The notes beneath the pieces are model-generated. The model searched no databases, had not been told where the DNA came from, and was given only the letters and a program-made list of their open reading frames with translations. DNA of 64,000 nt from Pipra filicauda (Eukaryota > Chordata > Aves > Passeriformes > Pipridae), in the NCBI RefSeq assembly GCF_003945595.2, contig NW_024104554.1, positions 1-64,000 on the forward strand, given 5' to 3'. Below, piece after piece: positions 25,560-36,000 of the stretch (its first letter is position 1; every line of letters begins with the position of its first letter). The position numbers and the translations under genes are program-made.

Positions 25560-26570
25560 AGTTCATGAAGACACCATTTCCAGCCACTTGGACCTATCAC
25601 GGAGCTCTTCTTAGAATGCTGTATGTCCATGTCAACAATTCTCTCTTCACCTGATTATCAAGGTGGTATATACTTCTCATCCACTCTTCAAATTACTGTG
25701 TGGGTTTTCTGTCCTTGTTTTCCTTCTCTCTTCTCTCTACACCTTGTTTCTGTGTGATCTCATCAACAAATACAAATTCAACTACCATCTGTTTGCTAAT
25801 GACTCAGAGATATACTAGTCTACTCCAGACTAATCTCCTTATGTCCAAACTGAAATCTCAACCTGCCTCTCTGACATCTCCTCATGCATATGTAGCCATC
25901 ATCTCCAACACATGATGAATGAAATAGACAGCCTATCCTTTCCCATACCTTAAACCATCTTTCTCATATTTTGAGTTGGCTCAAAATATGCCAGTCCGTA
26001 GCTTAAGTCTTTTTCCTTAACAAAAAAAAAATCTTTAGATTCTAGCAAGTGGGTTTCAAGATTAAATGACATGTATGACTCCATATGAGGAAACCACACC
26101 AAGAGAGCTGCATTGAAGACTGACTCTTCCAAATTCTTAAACAAATAGTATGGAAGAGCCATTGCAGCTCAAGTTACAGCAGTTCGCTAAATGCTAAACC
26201 AAGTCAGTGTGTGGTCATAATTAAGACAGTGCATAGCTCTACATCATTCAGCACCATGGTCACTCTTGGGCAAGACAGCTCATGTGAAGTAACCAGATTC
26301 TTAGTACATACAGGTATGGAGCCCCCCTGATCAAAGTCTCCTCACAACCAGACATTTATTATCCTGTCTCAATAAAAGCACTATTTTTCCAGCTCTGCTA
26401 AATGTAGTCTTGCCCTTCCCATAGCCAATGGTGTTTCTGCCAAAAAACATTGTTTTCTGAGCTATTCTTGGCCTCATTTCTCTGGTTCTTCCTTATCTCT
26501 CCCATCTGATAGGAGTTACTACTTTTGATTCTCAAAGCTGGCTGACACTGTCACATTTTACTCTCTGTCA
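25560..26570 (+). mobile_element. L2-like LINE relic
   Basis: At 25772-25812 the + strand reads FNYHLFANDSEIY, matching the RT catalytic region of L2-type LINEs (FNYHLYADDSQIY), with the YADD box changed to FAND. It is followed by a stretch resembling '...LSDISTWMS'. From about 26450 'ILGLISLVLPYLS' resembles the downstream 'NLGVIFDSSLSL' block. The middle, about 25920-26380, has no match and may be an insertion or decay. Many stops. Boundaries are approximate. Confidence 0.5.
25965..25990. repeat. Inverted repeat, 11-bp arms, 4-nt loop
   Basis: CATATTTTGAG (25965-25975) pairs perfectly with CTCAAAATATG (25980-25990) across a TTGG loop. It sits in the unmatched middle part of the L2-like relic. 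It is not followed by a T-run and has no apparent gene context. Confidence 0.9.
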
Positions 26571-29548
26571 AGATACTGACTTACTTGTCTGTTTAGACCA
26601 TAATGTGAGCTACGGTTACCCACATTACTAGACTGTTTCAAACTTTCTCACATAGCCAAACCTCATACTATGTAGGATCTTCTTATGCTCAACTAGAAAA
26701 CAAATCATCTGTTTTCCTTGAATGGCTTCAACAAAGTTCCCTTTGCCTCTCTTAACCCTCAAAAGCTAAAATGTTTAAACCTCTGAGCGACAGTACCTAA
26801 CTGGAATGACCTTGGTGTTGTTTCCTATAGGCACCCTGAAGGCTACTGCCTACATATCCCACCTTCCCTCAAAGGCAGAAACGTCTTTCAGAAGTCTCAT
26901 CTTCCTAACATCAATTATATGTCACCTTAAGGACAGATGGGATCAATGTAGATGTTTAGAAAAGAAGCAGCGTGCTGGAGCCTGCCCCTGAGGAACTAAG
27001 TAATGCTTGGGGGTACTTTAAAACAGGCAACATACGTTTCCCCCCCTCAGTCTTGCCAACTGTTCCCCCTAAACTAAGCACTCCAGAGGGGAATACAATG
27101 TAGCAGAGCAATTACTTTAGGCCCAGTGGTCCTCTTGAACAATGCTATCATAATACTCTCTCTTCCTGACCAATGTCCCCTGAAGTGTCCCACCTGCCAG
27201 CCTGTAAGCATGTTTTCCCTGTTTTCTCCTTTTTCCAGCTTAGAAGACTACTGGTACTTACATTTATTGGCTGGTGCTGGTAGAGTATATAAAACAATGT
27301 AGTTGTAGCTGATGTTGCAGATGTAGTTTTTTGCAGCTGTAGTCATCATCATTGTCAATCTTGCAAGACTGATCTAGTTTGGAGAGAATGTTATCACAAA
27401 AAGAAAGCAGAGTCAAGTCTGAACCCAAGTAACAAAATTTCTAACTGTAGAAAGACTGTGGGTGACATGGCCTGCTTTTTATTCTTTATGATATAACAAA
27501 TGGGGGTTAGGAACACATGTAGATATAAATATTTTTTATTGTTTCAGCCTGAAAGACTATTATGACTAAAGAAATCATTAAATGTTTCAAGTCTGAAAGC
27601 AGCTCTTGAAAAGAGATTGTGTTAAGTGAGAGTATTTGGAACTTTGGTCTCTGTTTTCACTCACAACTAAAGAGCTTATGCGACAAAAAAAATTTTGATT
27701 AAGTTGCTTATGGAGAAAACAGTTCTACTTTCTGTCTTTCTCAAATGGAATCTGTATTCTGCTGAAGATTTCTCTTATAGACTTTTTTCCCCTCAATATA
27801 ATTTTTTTGATTTTTAAGCTTTCACATTTTTAACTTCACAGTAACCTTCTGGCAGAAAGCTACAGACTTCTGTGTCCACTGGCAAGTGCAAATTCTGATT
27901 ATGGGTTCCCACAAGCATCCCTCTTTAATGAGTATATAGTACATTTTCAGCTGTATTCTGAATCAGTAGCTTTGCTTAGATATGAGCAAATATTCCTGCA
28001 CCTTACAGAAAAATGCTTCTTCCTCCCATAAAATCACAACAGGGAAATGTGGATTCAATATTATTAACATAACAAGCTGAAAAAAAAAAATAAAGAGGAA
28101 ATCTAACCTTTCAGACCTCTTTTTTATATGGCATAGGGAAGTAAAAGGACAAGCTCTCAATTGAAAATAAATCCCTGTCAAGCTACCTTTAAATCACCCT
28201 GATTAGTACAAACAGTCTTGACATATACACTCCTCCATACTGTCTATAGGGAATAGAGAGAAATATCGCCTCTGTTCAAACTCATAAATTCGTGGATTTT
28301 ACGTCAGTACATTAGGTACTTAATAGACAACAGAGAGATTACAGTCATTAGGTCAGATCATATTCTGTAATTACCGTGTTTAGGTACTGCAGTTCCACAC
28401 TAAGCTCAAGTCAGGTTGGTGGAGATTCCTTCTGGAATGCCATGCTTCAGTTCCATAGTCATCTTACAACTTTTTTGGCTTCGCCAAAACTTTTATGTCA
28501 CACAGGGTTTGTAAAAGTCACTATGACAGCTACTGGAGTCTGTAGAGAGGCTGGAATCTTGTCTGGGGAGTCTGTGCTGTCCTGTTTATCTTAGTAAGGC
28601 ACTAACTCGGGTGACAAGTGATAATATACTAAAGGTCAACAATGTTTATGCATATGGTTTACTATCATAGGATGTAAGAAAAGAGGGAAAGTATCTTTTG
28701 CAGTGATAGTGATTATGGTGCCCAGTTATTTTGCCTTACTTAGGTGCTATGAAGGGAAGAAATTAACACTCAAATAGTTCAATAGAGAAGGAATCAGGTC
28801 CCAAAATCTCAATAAAGCCCAGAAAATCCTCAGAAGAACAGAAAGCCTCAGGAAACAGTAAATCTAAGCTGGGTGAGTCAAGACCAAGAAAGCACAAATT
28901 ATATCATACTGGAGCTTCTGCAGAATCTGCCATGAGCAGGATTAAACAGCAACTTCTCAAATTAAGAGTGCTTACTTAAACAGCACAGCAAGAAATGTCA
29001 CCATCATTACTGCTTTCAACTAGACCCAGACAGCTGTAAATGGGGTTAACTTATAACTTTTAAAAAATTCTAACCCAATAGACAATACAATGAAACAAAA
29101 CCAAAAATTATTGTGATCTCTTGGGCCAGATGCAATGCAAAAAAATCTGTATTTCAAAAATCTAAGCCTCAGACTACTGCAGGCCATAAAGCAAGAGTCT
29201 CATCTTAAGCTTAGTGTCCATATCTGTCTTTCTCACAATCATTAGTGAATTCCCCCTTGTCTGCTGACAAGGATAAGTGGAGGGGCCTGAGACACGAGGA
29301 GCCTGAGCAGCTCTGACTGGGGAATTCTGCGCAGCAGCTTGGCTACATGATGTCTGGTACTAACAAGTATTAGCATCATTTCACTTTCACGAATGCAAAA
29401 AATGAGTCCCCGAGGCGTTCTTAAAAAATAGATGAATACTAAGGCTGGATCCCTCCTGTGGACGTGTTTGGTGTGCAGTGGGTTTGGGGGCTGTGGGGAA
29501 AGGTAGGTCAGGGACTGCAGCCCTGGCGCAGCAGGGAGGGAGCGCTTG
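26571..29548. other. Unassigned intergenic DNA upstream of CSMD1
   Basis: No recognised exon or repeat. GC content rises after about 29240 as the promoter region is approached. A 109-residue minus-strand frame at 29242-29571 has no recognisable family and is treated as chance. Confidence 0.5.
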
Positions 29549-29563
29549 CCACGAGATGGCAGC
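29549..29563 (+). promoter_or_regulatory. CTCF-like binding motif
   Basis: CCACGAGATGGCAGC matches the core CTCF consensus (CCASYAGRKGGCRS) at nearly every position, in forward orientation. It lies about 1.8 kb upstream of the CSMD1 ATG and about 0.9 kb before the CpG island. Motif match only; occupancy is inference. Confidence 0.55.
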
Positions 29564-29612
29564 AATGCCACGTCTGGCTCGGCAGCCTGCCTAGCCCTGC
29601 TTTGTTAATTTC

Positions 29613-29631
29613 TTTTTTTTTTTTTTTTTTT
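29613..29631. repeat. Poly-T tract (19 T)
   Basis: Nineteen consecutive T residues just downstream of the CTCF-like motif. No retroelement body was recognised beside it. Confidence 0.9.
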
Positions 29632-30832
29632 CCGAGTGAGAGCCACAACCTTTTTACATAAATACAAGCTTATTACAAAGTCAGCCTACCTCGTTCCGTG
29701 CCCATTCACCACCTTCTTGCAACTTACATTGAGAAAACAACTTTGCATATTTCACCACGAAAGAAAATTCATCATAAGTGAATAATTACAACCTTGAAAC
29801 TACCTTTCCAAAAGGGCTTGCGTTTCTCTCTTTCCTTCCTATGAGCCTTTGTGTTTTAATTACGGATATAGGTAAGCATTAATTATGAAGTCAGGCCCAG
29901 TGTGCAGTGGTGGTGACAATCTTTACAATTCTTACTGGATTTAAAGTCACTTTTTTGCCACCCGTTTGCAGGTAAGCCTGGCACAGAAATCCTTGCTGGC
30001 AAAGGAGATCACGTGCCGGGGTCATGGAGCATAGGGACCTGTGACAGGCCAACCCTAGGTCACCATCTCCTTTCCTTTGGGCTCAGGGAACCAATCCTGC
30101 CTGGCCAGGGTGGTGGTGGGGAAGCCTCTGTGTGCATCTGCCATGCCACATTTTGATTGTTTTTTTTTTTAGTTTTGGAAAGGATTGTTAATGGCAGAAA
30201 TTCCTCTTGGCAACAGGAGCTCTCGGGAATGGCAACATAAAGACAAAGCAGCGTTCCTCAAGGAGACATTGGCTTCTCTCCTTCCCCACAGGAACGACAG
30301 CTTGTTCTGATCAGCAAGTTGGAAGGAACGAGCAGGGCACATTTTGGACCTGAAAACCTTTCTCCTTCACGAGTGGGGACGAAAGCAGAGGGGAGTTACA
30401 GCTAGGACGAAGGACTCCAGCACCCGCACCACCCACACCCCACATGTAGCTGGGGGTGCCGGACTGCAAGCAGGGCCGGGGAAGAGGGTACCAGGGAACT
30501 GCAGCAGGAGTCCCCCGTGCAGGTGTAGCCCTGCAGCCGCTACCCTTCCCCGCGCCGGGGGGCACCAGGCCGGGGAAAGCCTCCTTTCCCCGGGGCTTTC
30601 GGCGGGCGGCAGGAGTCGCCCGGGGCCGCGGTCGAGGGTGAGGCCGGGACCGCCCCAGGGGTCCGTGCGGGGCCGTCCGCAGAGCGGGGTGGCTGCGGGA
30701 CCGGCGTGCTCCGGCTGCGCAGCGCCGGCCCCTTCCCCTCTCCGTGGGAAGGGATGGTTGAGTCCGGCGGCAGTGGCTTCTCGTGTGGCTGGCAGCCGCT
30801 CTGCTGCGCTGCCTGCGCTGCTTTCGCCGCGA

Positions 30833-30908
30833 TCCCTCCCTCCCTCCCTCTCCTCTCCTCTTCTCCTCCTCCTCCTCCTCCTCCTTCTTCTCCTCCTCCT
30901 CTTCCTCG
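30833..30908. repeat. Polypyrimidine tract (CCCT/CTCC/TCCTCC repeats)
   Basis: About 75 nearly uninterrupted C/T residues: four ccct units, then tcctct, then runs of cctcct and cttcttct. It lies 425-500 bp before the CSMD1 ATG, at or near the likely transcription start. Homopurine/homopyrimidine mirror-like tracts of this kind can form triplex DNA (known chemistry); a role here is inference. Confidence 0.9.
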
Positions 30909-31104
30909 CACTCCCCGCATCCCTCTCCTGCCGCCGCTGGCCGGCTCTCCCCGCCGGCGGCCGTGCACGCCGCGCTGCCCGCGGCCCCGGGCGCGCCTCC
31001 CCTCCCTCCGTGCGCGCCCTCCCCTCCCCTGGGCGGGCGGCGGGCCGGCGGCGCCGGGGCTCCGCGGGCGCTGAGCGGCGCAGCCCCGGCGCGGCGCGGG
31101 ACTG

Positions 31105-31242
31105 ATGCTGTGTGAGAGCAGAGCCGAGCGAGCCGCCCGCGCAGTCCTGCAGGAGGCGCCGGGCGCTGCGCGGCGCTCGGGACCCGGACCGCTCCTCTCC
31201 GCCTCTCCTCGCCCTGTGGTGGTTATTTGGCGCTGTCCTTAG
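31105..31242 (+). other. Upstream ORF in CSMD1 5' leader (45 codons)
   Basis: ATG at 31105, TAG at 31240-31242, 45 codons, Arg/Ala/Pro-rich from its GC content. It ends 90 bases before the CSMD1 ATG and is the only other ATG between 31105 and 31333. Its start context is weak (C at -3), so leaky scanning to the main start is plausible. Whether it lies in the mature transcript depends on the transcription start, which cannot be seen directly. Confidence 0.55.
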
Positions 31243-31296
31243 CCCCGCTGCCGCTCGGAGGACACGGTCGCAGCCGAGAAGAGCCGCCGGGGGTTT

Positions 31297-31318
31297 TGTG
31301 TGAGTGTGTGTGTGTGTG
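31297..31318. repeat. (TG)n microsatellite in CSMD1 leader
   Basis: A short, once-interrupted GT run (gtgtgagtgtgtgtgtgtgtgg) ends 14 bases before the CSMD1 start codon. Its position inside the presumed 5'UTR makes it a likely length polymorphism. Confidence 0.9.
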
Positions 31319-31332
31319 GAATAACTGCGGAC

Positions 31333-31399
31333 ATGACTGCGTGGAAGAAATTCAAGTCTCTGCTGGTTTTCTGCGCGGGGCTCCTCACTGCAGCTCAGG
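31333..31399 (+). CDS. CSMD1: CSMD1 coding exon 1 (signal peptide)
   Basis: CSMD1 is a very large type I membrane protein of brain and epithelia, built of CUB and Sushi (CCP) domains; it restrains complement and is linked to synapse function. Only its first 22 residues plus one base are here. The peptide starts MTAWKKFKSLL, has a hydrophobic core LLVFCAGLL, and ends TAAQ, a typical signal peptide. It agrees with the remembered human start (MTAWRRFQSLL ... LLTAAKGQ), with a core several residues shorter. The ATG context is good (G at -3, A at +4). The exon ends in phase 1 before GTAAGA, as expected if the next exon supplies the Gln-Asn-Cys that opens the first CUB domain. It sits in a CpG island. 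Exon 2 is not in the window. The gene call rests on a short peptide plus this context. Confidence 0.85.
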
Positions 31400-31405
31400 G
31401 TAAGA
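31400..31405 (+). promoter_or_regulatory. CSMD1: Splice donor of CSMD1 exon 1
   Basis: GTAAGA follows CAGG, a good fit to the vertebrate 5' splice consensus (MAG|GTRAGT). Cutting here leaves a phase-1 exon, as in the mammalian gene. A one-base-earlier cut is not possible because it would not start with GT. Confidence 0.85.
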
Positions 31406-32198
31406 TTCGGGTTTCTTGCACTGGATTCGTGTAGGCTGTGGTTACGGCACTGATTCCCCCCTCAGCTAAATCACTGCCGCTCGGTTGAGCTCTCTCCCTC
31501 GCTTCGTTTCTGCGCCGGGAAACAGCAGGCTCTTCGAGCCCGGTCTCCCTTCTCCCTGCCTCCCACCTCCCGCCGGTGTTCCCCGAGGGCTCGGTTCCTG
31601 GCCGGTCACTTCCCCTGGGAGAAGCCAGCCCCCCGGCGTTGGGCAGCAACCGCTGCGGCGCCGCGATGGGAACCATGCGCATCCAGCCGCCTGGGCAGCG
31701 CCGGAGTTTGGGAACACTTCTCTCCCCGCGCACGCACGAACGGCACTCGCTGCCGTTTGAGGGACAGTCCCCGAGCTGGCAAGTTTGGATCTCCCCTCCT
31801 CCCGCCTCCCCGGCTTTTGCCGTGCTCGGGGGGGAGCGCGGAGTGGGTGGCCGCGGAGAGCCGCCCCCGCCTGCCTTCAGCCGGCTCCGCTCCCCGCAAG
31901 TTGCGCGGAGGCGGGGATGCGGCGTCGGGGACACCTCCGCCAGCTGCCTGCCCGTGCCTGAGGGAAGAGGGCTCCTCTCTGGTCGGCGTGCGGTGGGGAG
32001 TCTCCCACCCCCAGCTGTGTTTCTCCTTAAAAATCAAGGAGGGAGGAGAAACGAGGGGGTGACGGTGGAGAATTTGGTTACACAACTTCAGTGCTGGCCT
32101 CAGCCCCATCACTTGCCTCATCGCTGGAGACAACAACTTCCCCATTATTCACTTCGCCTCTCATTAGCCCTGCGCTTTTTCATGCTGGGAGAGATGCG

Positions 32199-32236
32199 AG
32201 TCTGTGTGTGAGAGAGAGAGAGGGAGGGAGGGAGTG
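32199..32236. repeat. (TG)n(GA)n / GGGA simple repeat
   Basis: tgtgtgtgagagagagagag followed by three ggga units, inside the CpG island 0.8 kb after exon 1. Simple purine-rich microsatellite. Confidence 0.9.
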
Positions 32237-33090
32237 AGGCAGCTCGCAGCTGAGCACCTGTCCATGTTACAGCTTCTGCCTTCTCCCACCTCGCTCCCGG
32301 TTGTTTTGCCTGCCTCCGGGAGGACGGTTTCCCTTGCGATTTGTACTGTCTGAGGCTCCCTTAACCCTTCCAAGGCGCTTTACATCGTTACCACCATTTT
32401 ATTTCTCTCGCTGCTTTTTTCGGTGCGGGGGCGGCTGGAGCGAGGGGGAGCAGGGCGCCCGGGTTGGCGGGCGAGGCTGGAGCCTTCCCCGTCCGGCGGG
32501 TGCCCACGGCCGGGTCTCCTCTCCTGCCCGGGCGGCACGGCAGGATGCCCCTGCTTCGGCAGCCTCCGGCCGTGATCCGCAGGAAGAAGCGGTGGAAAGC
32601 CAGCCCGTGCTCCCGGGAACTGGGCGGGAGCTTTGCCCGGTCCGGAGGATCGGCTGGGGCTCCTCGCCAGCGGGGTGGCATCCCTCCCTCTTCTGCCCGG
32701 CTCCTGCCGCTGCCGCGGTCCACCGGGCAACACCACCGGCTGCCTCCGCGGGAAGGGAGTGGAGGGGGAGGAAGGCGCACGGCTTTTCTGGGCTGTGAAG
32801 CTGCGGCTCCTAGAGACGGGCTGTGCCCGGCAGCACACGGGGCCCGGGGCGGGCGGGGGCTTCTCGGCATGGCCGCCCTGCCCAACTTCCAGCATCCCCA
32901 TACGCCCCAGGTGCCTCCTTTCCGCGGTGCCCACCCACGCGGGGCTGGGCAGCCGCTCCCATCCCGCACACGTGCCGGGCACGGCGCTGCCCCGGGAGCT
33001 GCGGCCGCACACGGGGCCCGGCGGCCGCGGGACGACGGGCAGCTGCGGACACGGCCGCGCCGCGCCCGGGGCGGGCCGACACCCCCGACT

Positions 33091-36000
33091 CATTTGTTAA
33101 ATACACTGTAGCCAGTTATGTCGTTTGACATTTAAGTGTTTTCTTTTCATGGCTGACAGCACATACGAAAAGCTGGAGGCTGGATCGTGGTTATTTAGCG
33201 ACGATCCGACGTGTCTTGCTTGCATACAAAGGTTTTGCCAGGGACATTTGGGCACTGCCTCTGATGCTGCTCTTCAGAATGTAATTATACCTGCTTAATG
33301 TGGAGCAGCAACACACCTACTCAAAGGCTACAAACTGACTTAATATTGAAGTCAAACAACAGGTTGAAGAGGAACCAGCGGGGACAGTTGACATAATTCC
33401 TTTCCGTTTACCTTCCTAGGCAGTCCAGCACAGGTGTCTATATTTAGTCAGATGTAATCCTGAGGTTGAAATTACGTTTATACTTTAGAGAGTGAAAGAA
33501 CTCTTTCCTTAGTAACATAAAGACACACGCTTTTAAAAGCACATAAAATTTTAATTATTAGATTCTCGGAACTCTGTTTTACCAGCCCCTTGCCATCAAA
33601 TAATTTGATCACTGTAATAGGAATTCACCCGGGTTTTACTTGGTTTGGGGGTTTTATGAGAAAAAAAAAAACAAACAGGTCCTGAATTTCTGGAGGTGTT
33701 GCCACAGGCGTTCCCATATCTTTCAGTAAAAATGACAGGTGGGCTGCTTTCCACATTGTTCCTCATTATGAAATGAAATGGAAACTCTTTGTTGCTGTGC
33801 AATTTTCTGTAACTTTTTTAAGAAGCAAGGAAGGATGAAAATGAACATTCATTGTTCACTGTGGTAGACTTGAGGTGCAGTTCTATACATTTCTTTGGAC
33901 TCATTCATCTGATTGATGGATCTGAGTGCTTTGGAAAACATTTGGGGGATTCTTCCCTGTCCATTATGCTTTAAACATCAAGGGAAATTAGTATGGAGTC
34001 ATTTAAAGGTACCACTTTCCCAGAAGCTACCCTATCAAAGCACTTATGCTTCAACAAGACAGACAGCATGGTGTTCAGCTCTGCATGTTAAGATGGGCTT
34101 GTTTGTAGAACCATTTGCTAATTCTGTTATGTTATATCATAACAAAAGCAAACATAAAAAACCTATTGATTTGCTTGAAAGACAAAACATATCAGCATAA
34201 TTTCTGTAAAAATTCTTAGAACAAATGATAGATGTAGATTGAATTTAGACTAAAACTCAAGACGAAAAGACTGAAATTTCTTTCTACTGTGACCTAAGCT
34301 CTGTGTACAATCTATTTTCAATGCAGAAATACTAATACTTACAATTGTTCCAGTACATGGTTTCAAGGTAATTTTCTGGATGTGTTTAGATAACCAACTA
34401 CAGCACCTTCATTGCCACCTAATTGCCTCAAAAAAAAAAAGTACATATGCAGGCTTAAGCACAGAGGTATCATTCAGAATAATGGAAATAGCAAAGGGAA
34501 AACATTTCTGTTCTTAAATTAAATCCAGACAGTGAAAGGACTCCCCCATCTACAGCTTAGGATTTTGTTTTAAAAAATAAATAAACCCCAAAACATTTTA
34601 TGTACCTGCTGTTTACTGTTATCACTTTGTCAAAATAATTAATATAACTACATCACACAAAGTTACCACTATGTTTAAGGCCTATTCCTATTGGACTGAA
34701 AGTGTTTGTCTCTTTTAAAGTCATATTTTTTTCTCCACAACAATGCTTTTCAAGCTGTGAAGCTGCTCCATTCTCTTCCAGACAAGACTAAAGCAATTAT
34801 AAGGAAAATAAGCTGAAAAAAGGAAATTTTTAGACCATCAGAGCAAGGTGTTGAATACCCAGCTGCAAAACCAAGTATTCAATGGATGTATTCCCCATCC
34901 CCCAGTGCAGTAAGGAATTTGCGATAGAAAAGGCAGAACAGAGAATATCCAGCTCTGACCACATAATATTTTAATGTAAGAATGCATTTACTTTTTGGTA
35001 AGATCTGTATCTATCCCATTTTTTTCATCAAGATATCTATATGATGTCCTTAACTCTGTATAGGAACAGGAAATATGGTCAATTTGAATATAATGTGTTG
35101 GAGAGCATATCAATTCAGCAAAGATTCCCCAAACGCTCATTTTAGACCATTGAACCCATGGTTAAGTTTTTAATTCCCCCATCAGCCAGTAAAAGTTTAT
35201 CAGTTTCTGGGGGGGGGGGAACAGGATACTGGTGTGAAGAGCTGTAGATGGTATACAGGGATATGCAGGCACGAGCACACATTGAACTTCAGGATGTGTT
35301 GGAATCTGCGAGGGCACTTCAGCACCGTCTGTGATCTGTATAGATAAGAACCATTCTGCCAATTGTCTATGCTGCAAATATGTCTGTTTTACTGACTGTC
35401 ACTCCCATGTCCCTTTATACAGACATGTATGATTTTGATCAGACATGGATTCTTTTGTTTGGGAGGGGCAGTTGTCATTTTTTTCCCCTGCAGACTGCTT
35501 TTTCTATACAAACATGTTAACTCTTTTTATTATTATTACTCACTATGTGGTAGAAGTATTATATATGCATTCATATATGCAAGTTTTTAGAACATCTATA
35601 GGATTTAAGCCTCCATAGTGTTTAGAACATCTATGGGATTTAAGCCTCCATAGTGTTTACGCTCATGAAAACTTTGGTCCAGATAAATTAGGAACAATTT
35701 GAAACTGTAAATATTTTGAGCTATGCATTCAAGATGTGCCATGCTCTATAAAAAGGCTGAAAAGCCGCAGGGACCACTGTTTTCAACTTTTTCAAGGCAT
35801 TCAATCTGTACACCATCACATTAAACTCCCTTTTGTAACCTTTCCTCGGAGAAGTAACTGCTTGATAGTGTGACTATATAAAACCTCCAGTGGATTTAAA
35901 GATAAGATGTAATTTCGTTTTGCTCAAATCTGTATTGAACCATTGTGTTCCTCTTTGACCATGATGACATTATTCTGCTAGCAAGCAGCTTTCAGTGTAA

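Larger units (their letters stand above)
30430..33090. promoter_or_regulatory. CSMD1: CpG island and promoter region of CSMD1
   Basis: GC-rich, CpG-dense sequence starts near 30430 and stops sharply near 33090, in strong contrast to the AT-rich surroundings. The first core (about 30.5-31.3 kb) holds G/C boxes such as gggcgggcggcgggccgg at 31031-31048, a polypyrimidine tract and the 5' leader. A second CpG-dense core (about 32.4-33.1 kb) lies inside intron 1. No TATA box is evident, so dispersed initiation in the 30.9-31.1 kb interval is likely. Open frames of 100-250 codons on both strands here reflect GC-rich composition, not genes. Confidence 0.88.

Noticed and set aside
29242..29571. 109-codon minus-strand frame before the promoter
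   Set aside because: No recognisable domain or splice signals; GC-rising flank of the CpG island explains its length.
30344..31115. Open frames of 110-253 codons on both strands in the CpG island
   Set aside because: Composition is Pro/Ala/Arg/Ser-rich in every frame, as expected from high GC with few stops. No conserved domain, and the region overlaps the CSMD1 promoter.
31395..33111. Further long frames (up to 237 codons) on both strands after exon 1
   Set aside because: Same GC-driven effect within the intronic part of the island. Mutually overlapping frames with no recognisable family.
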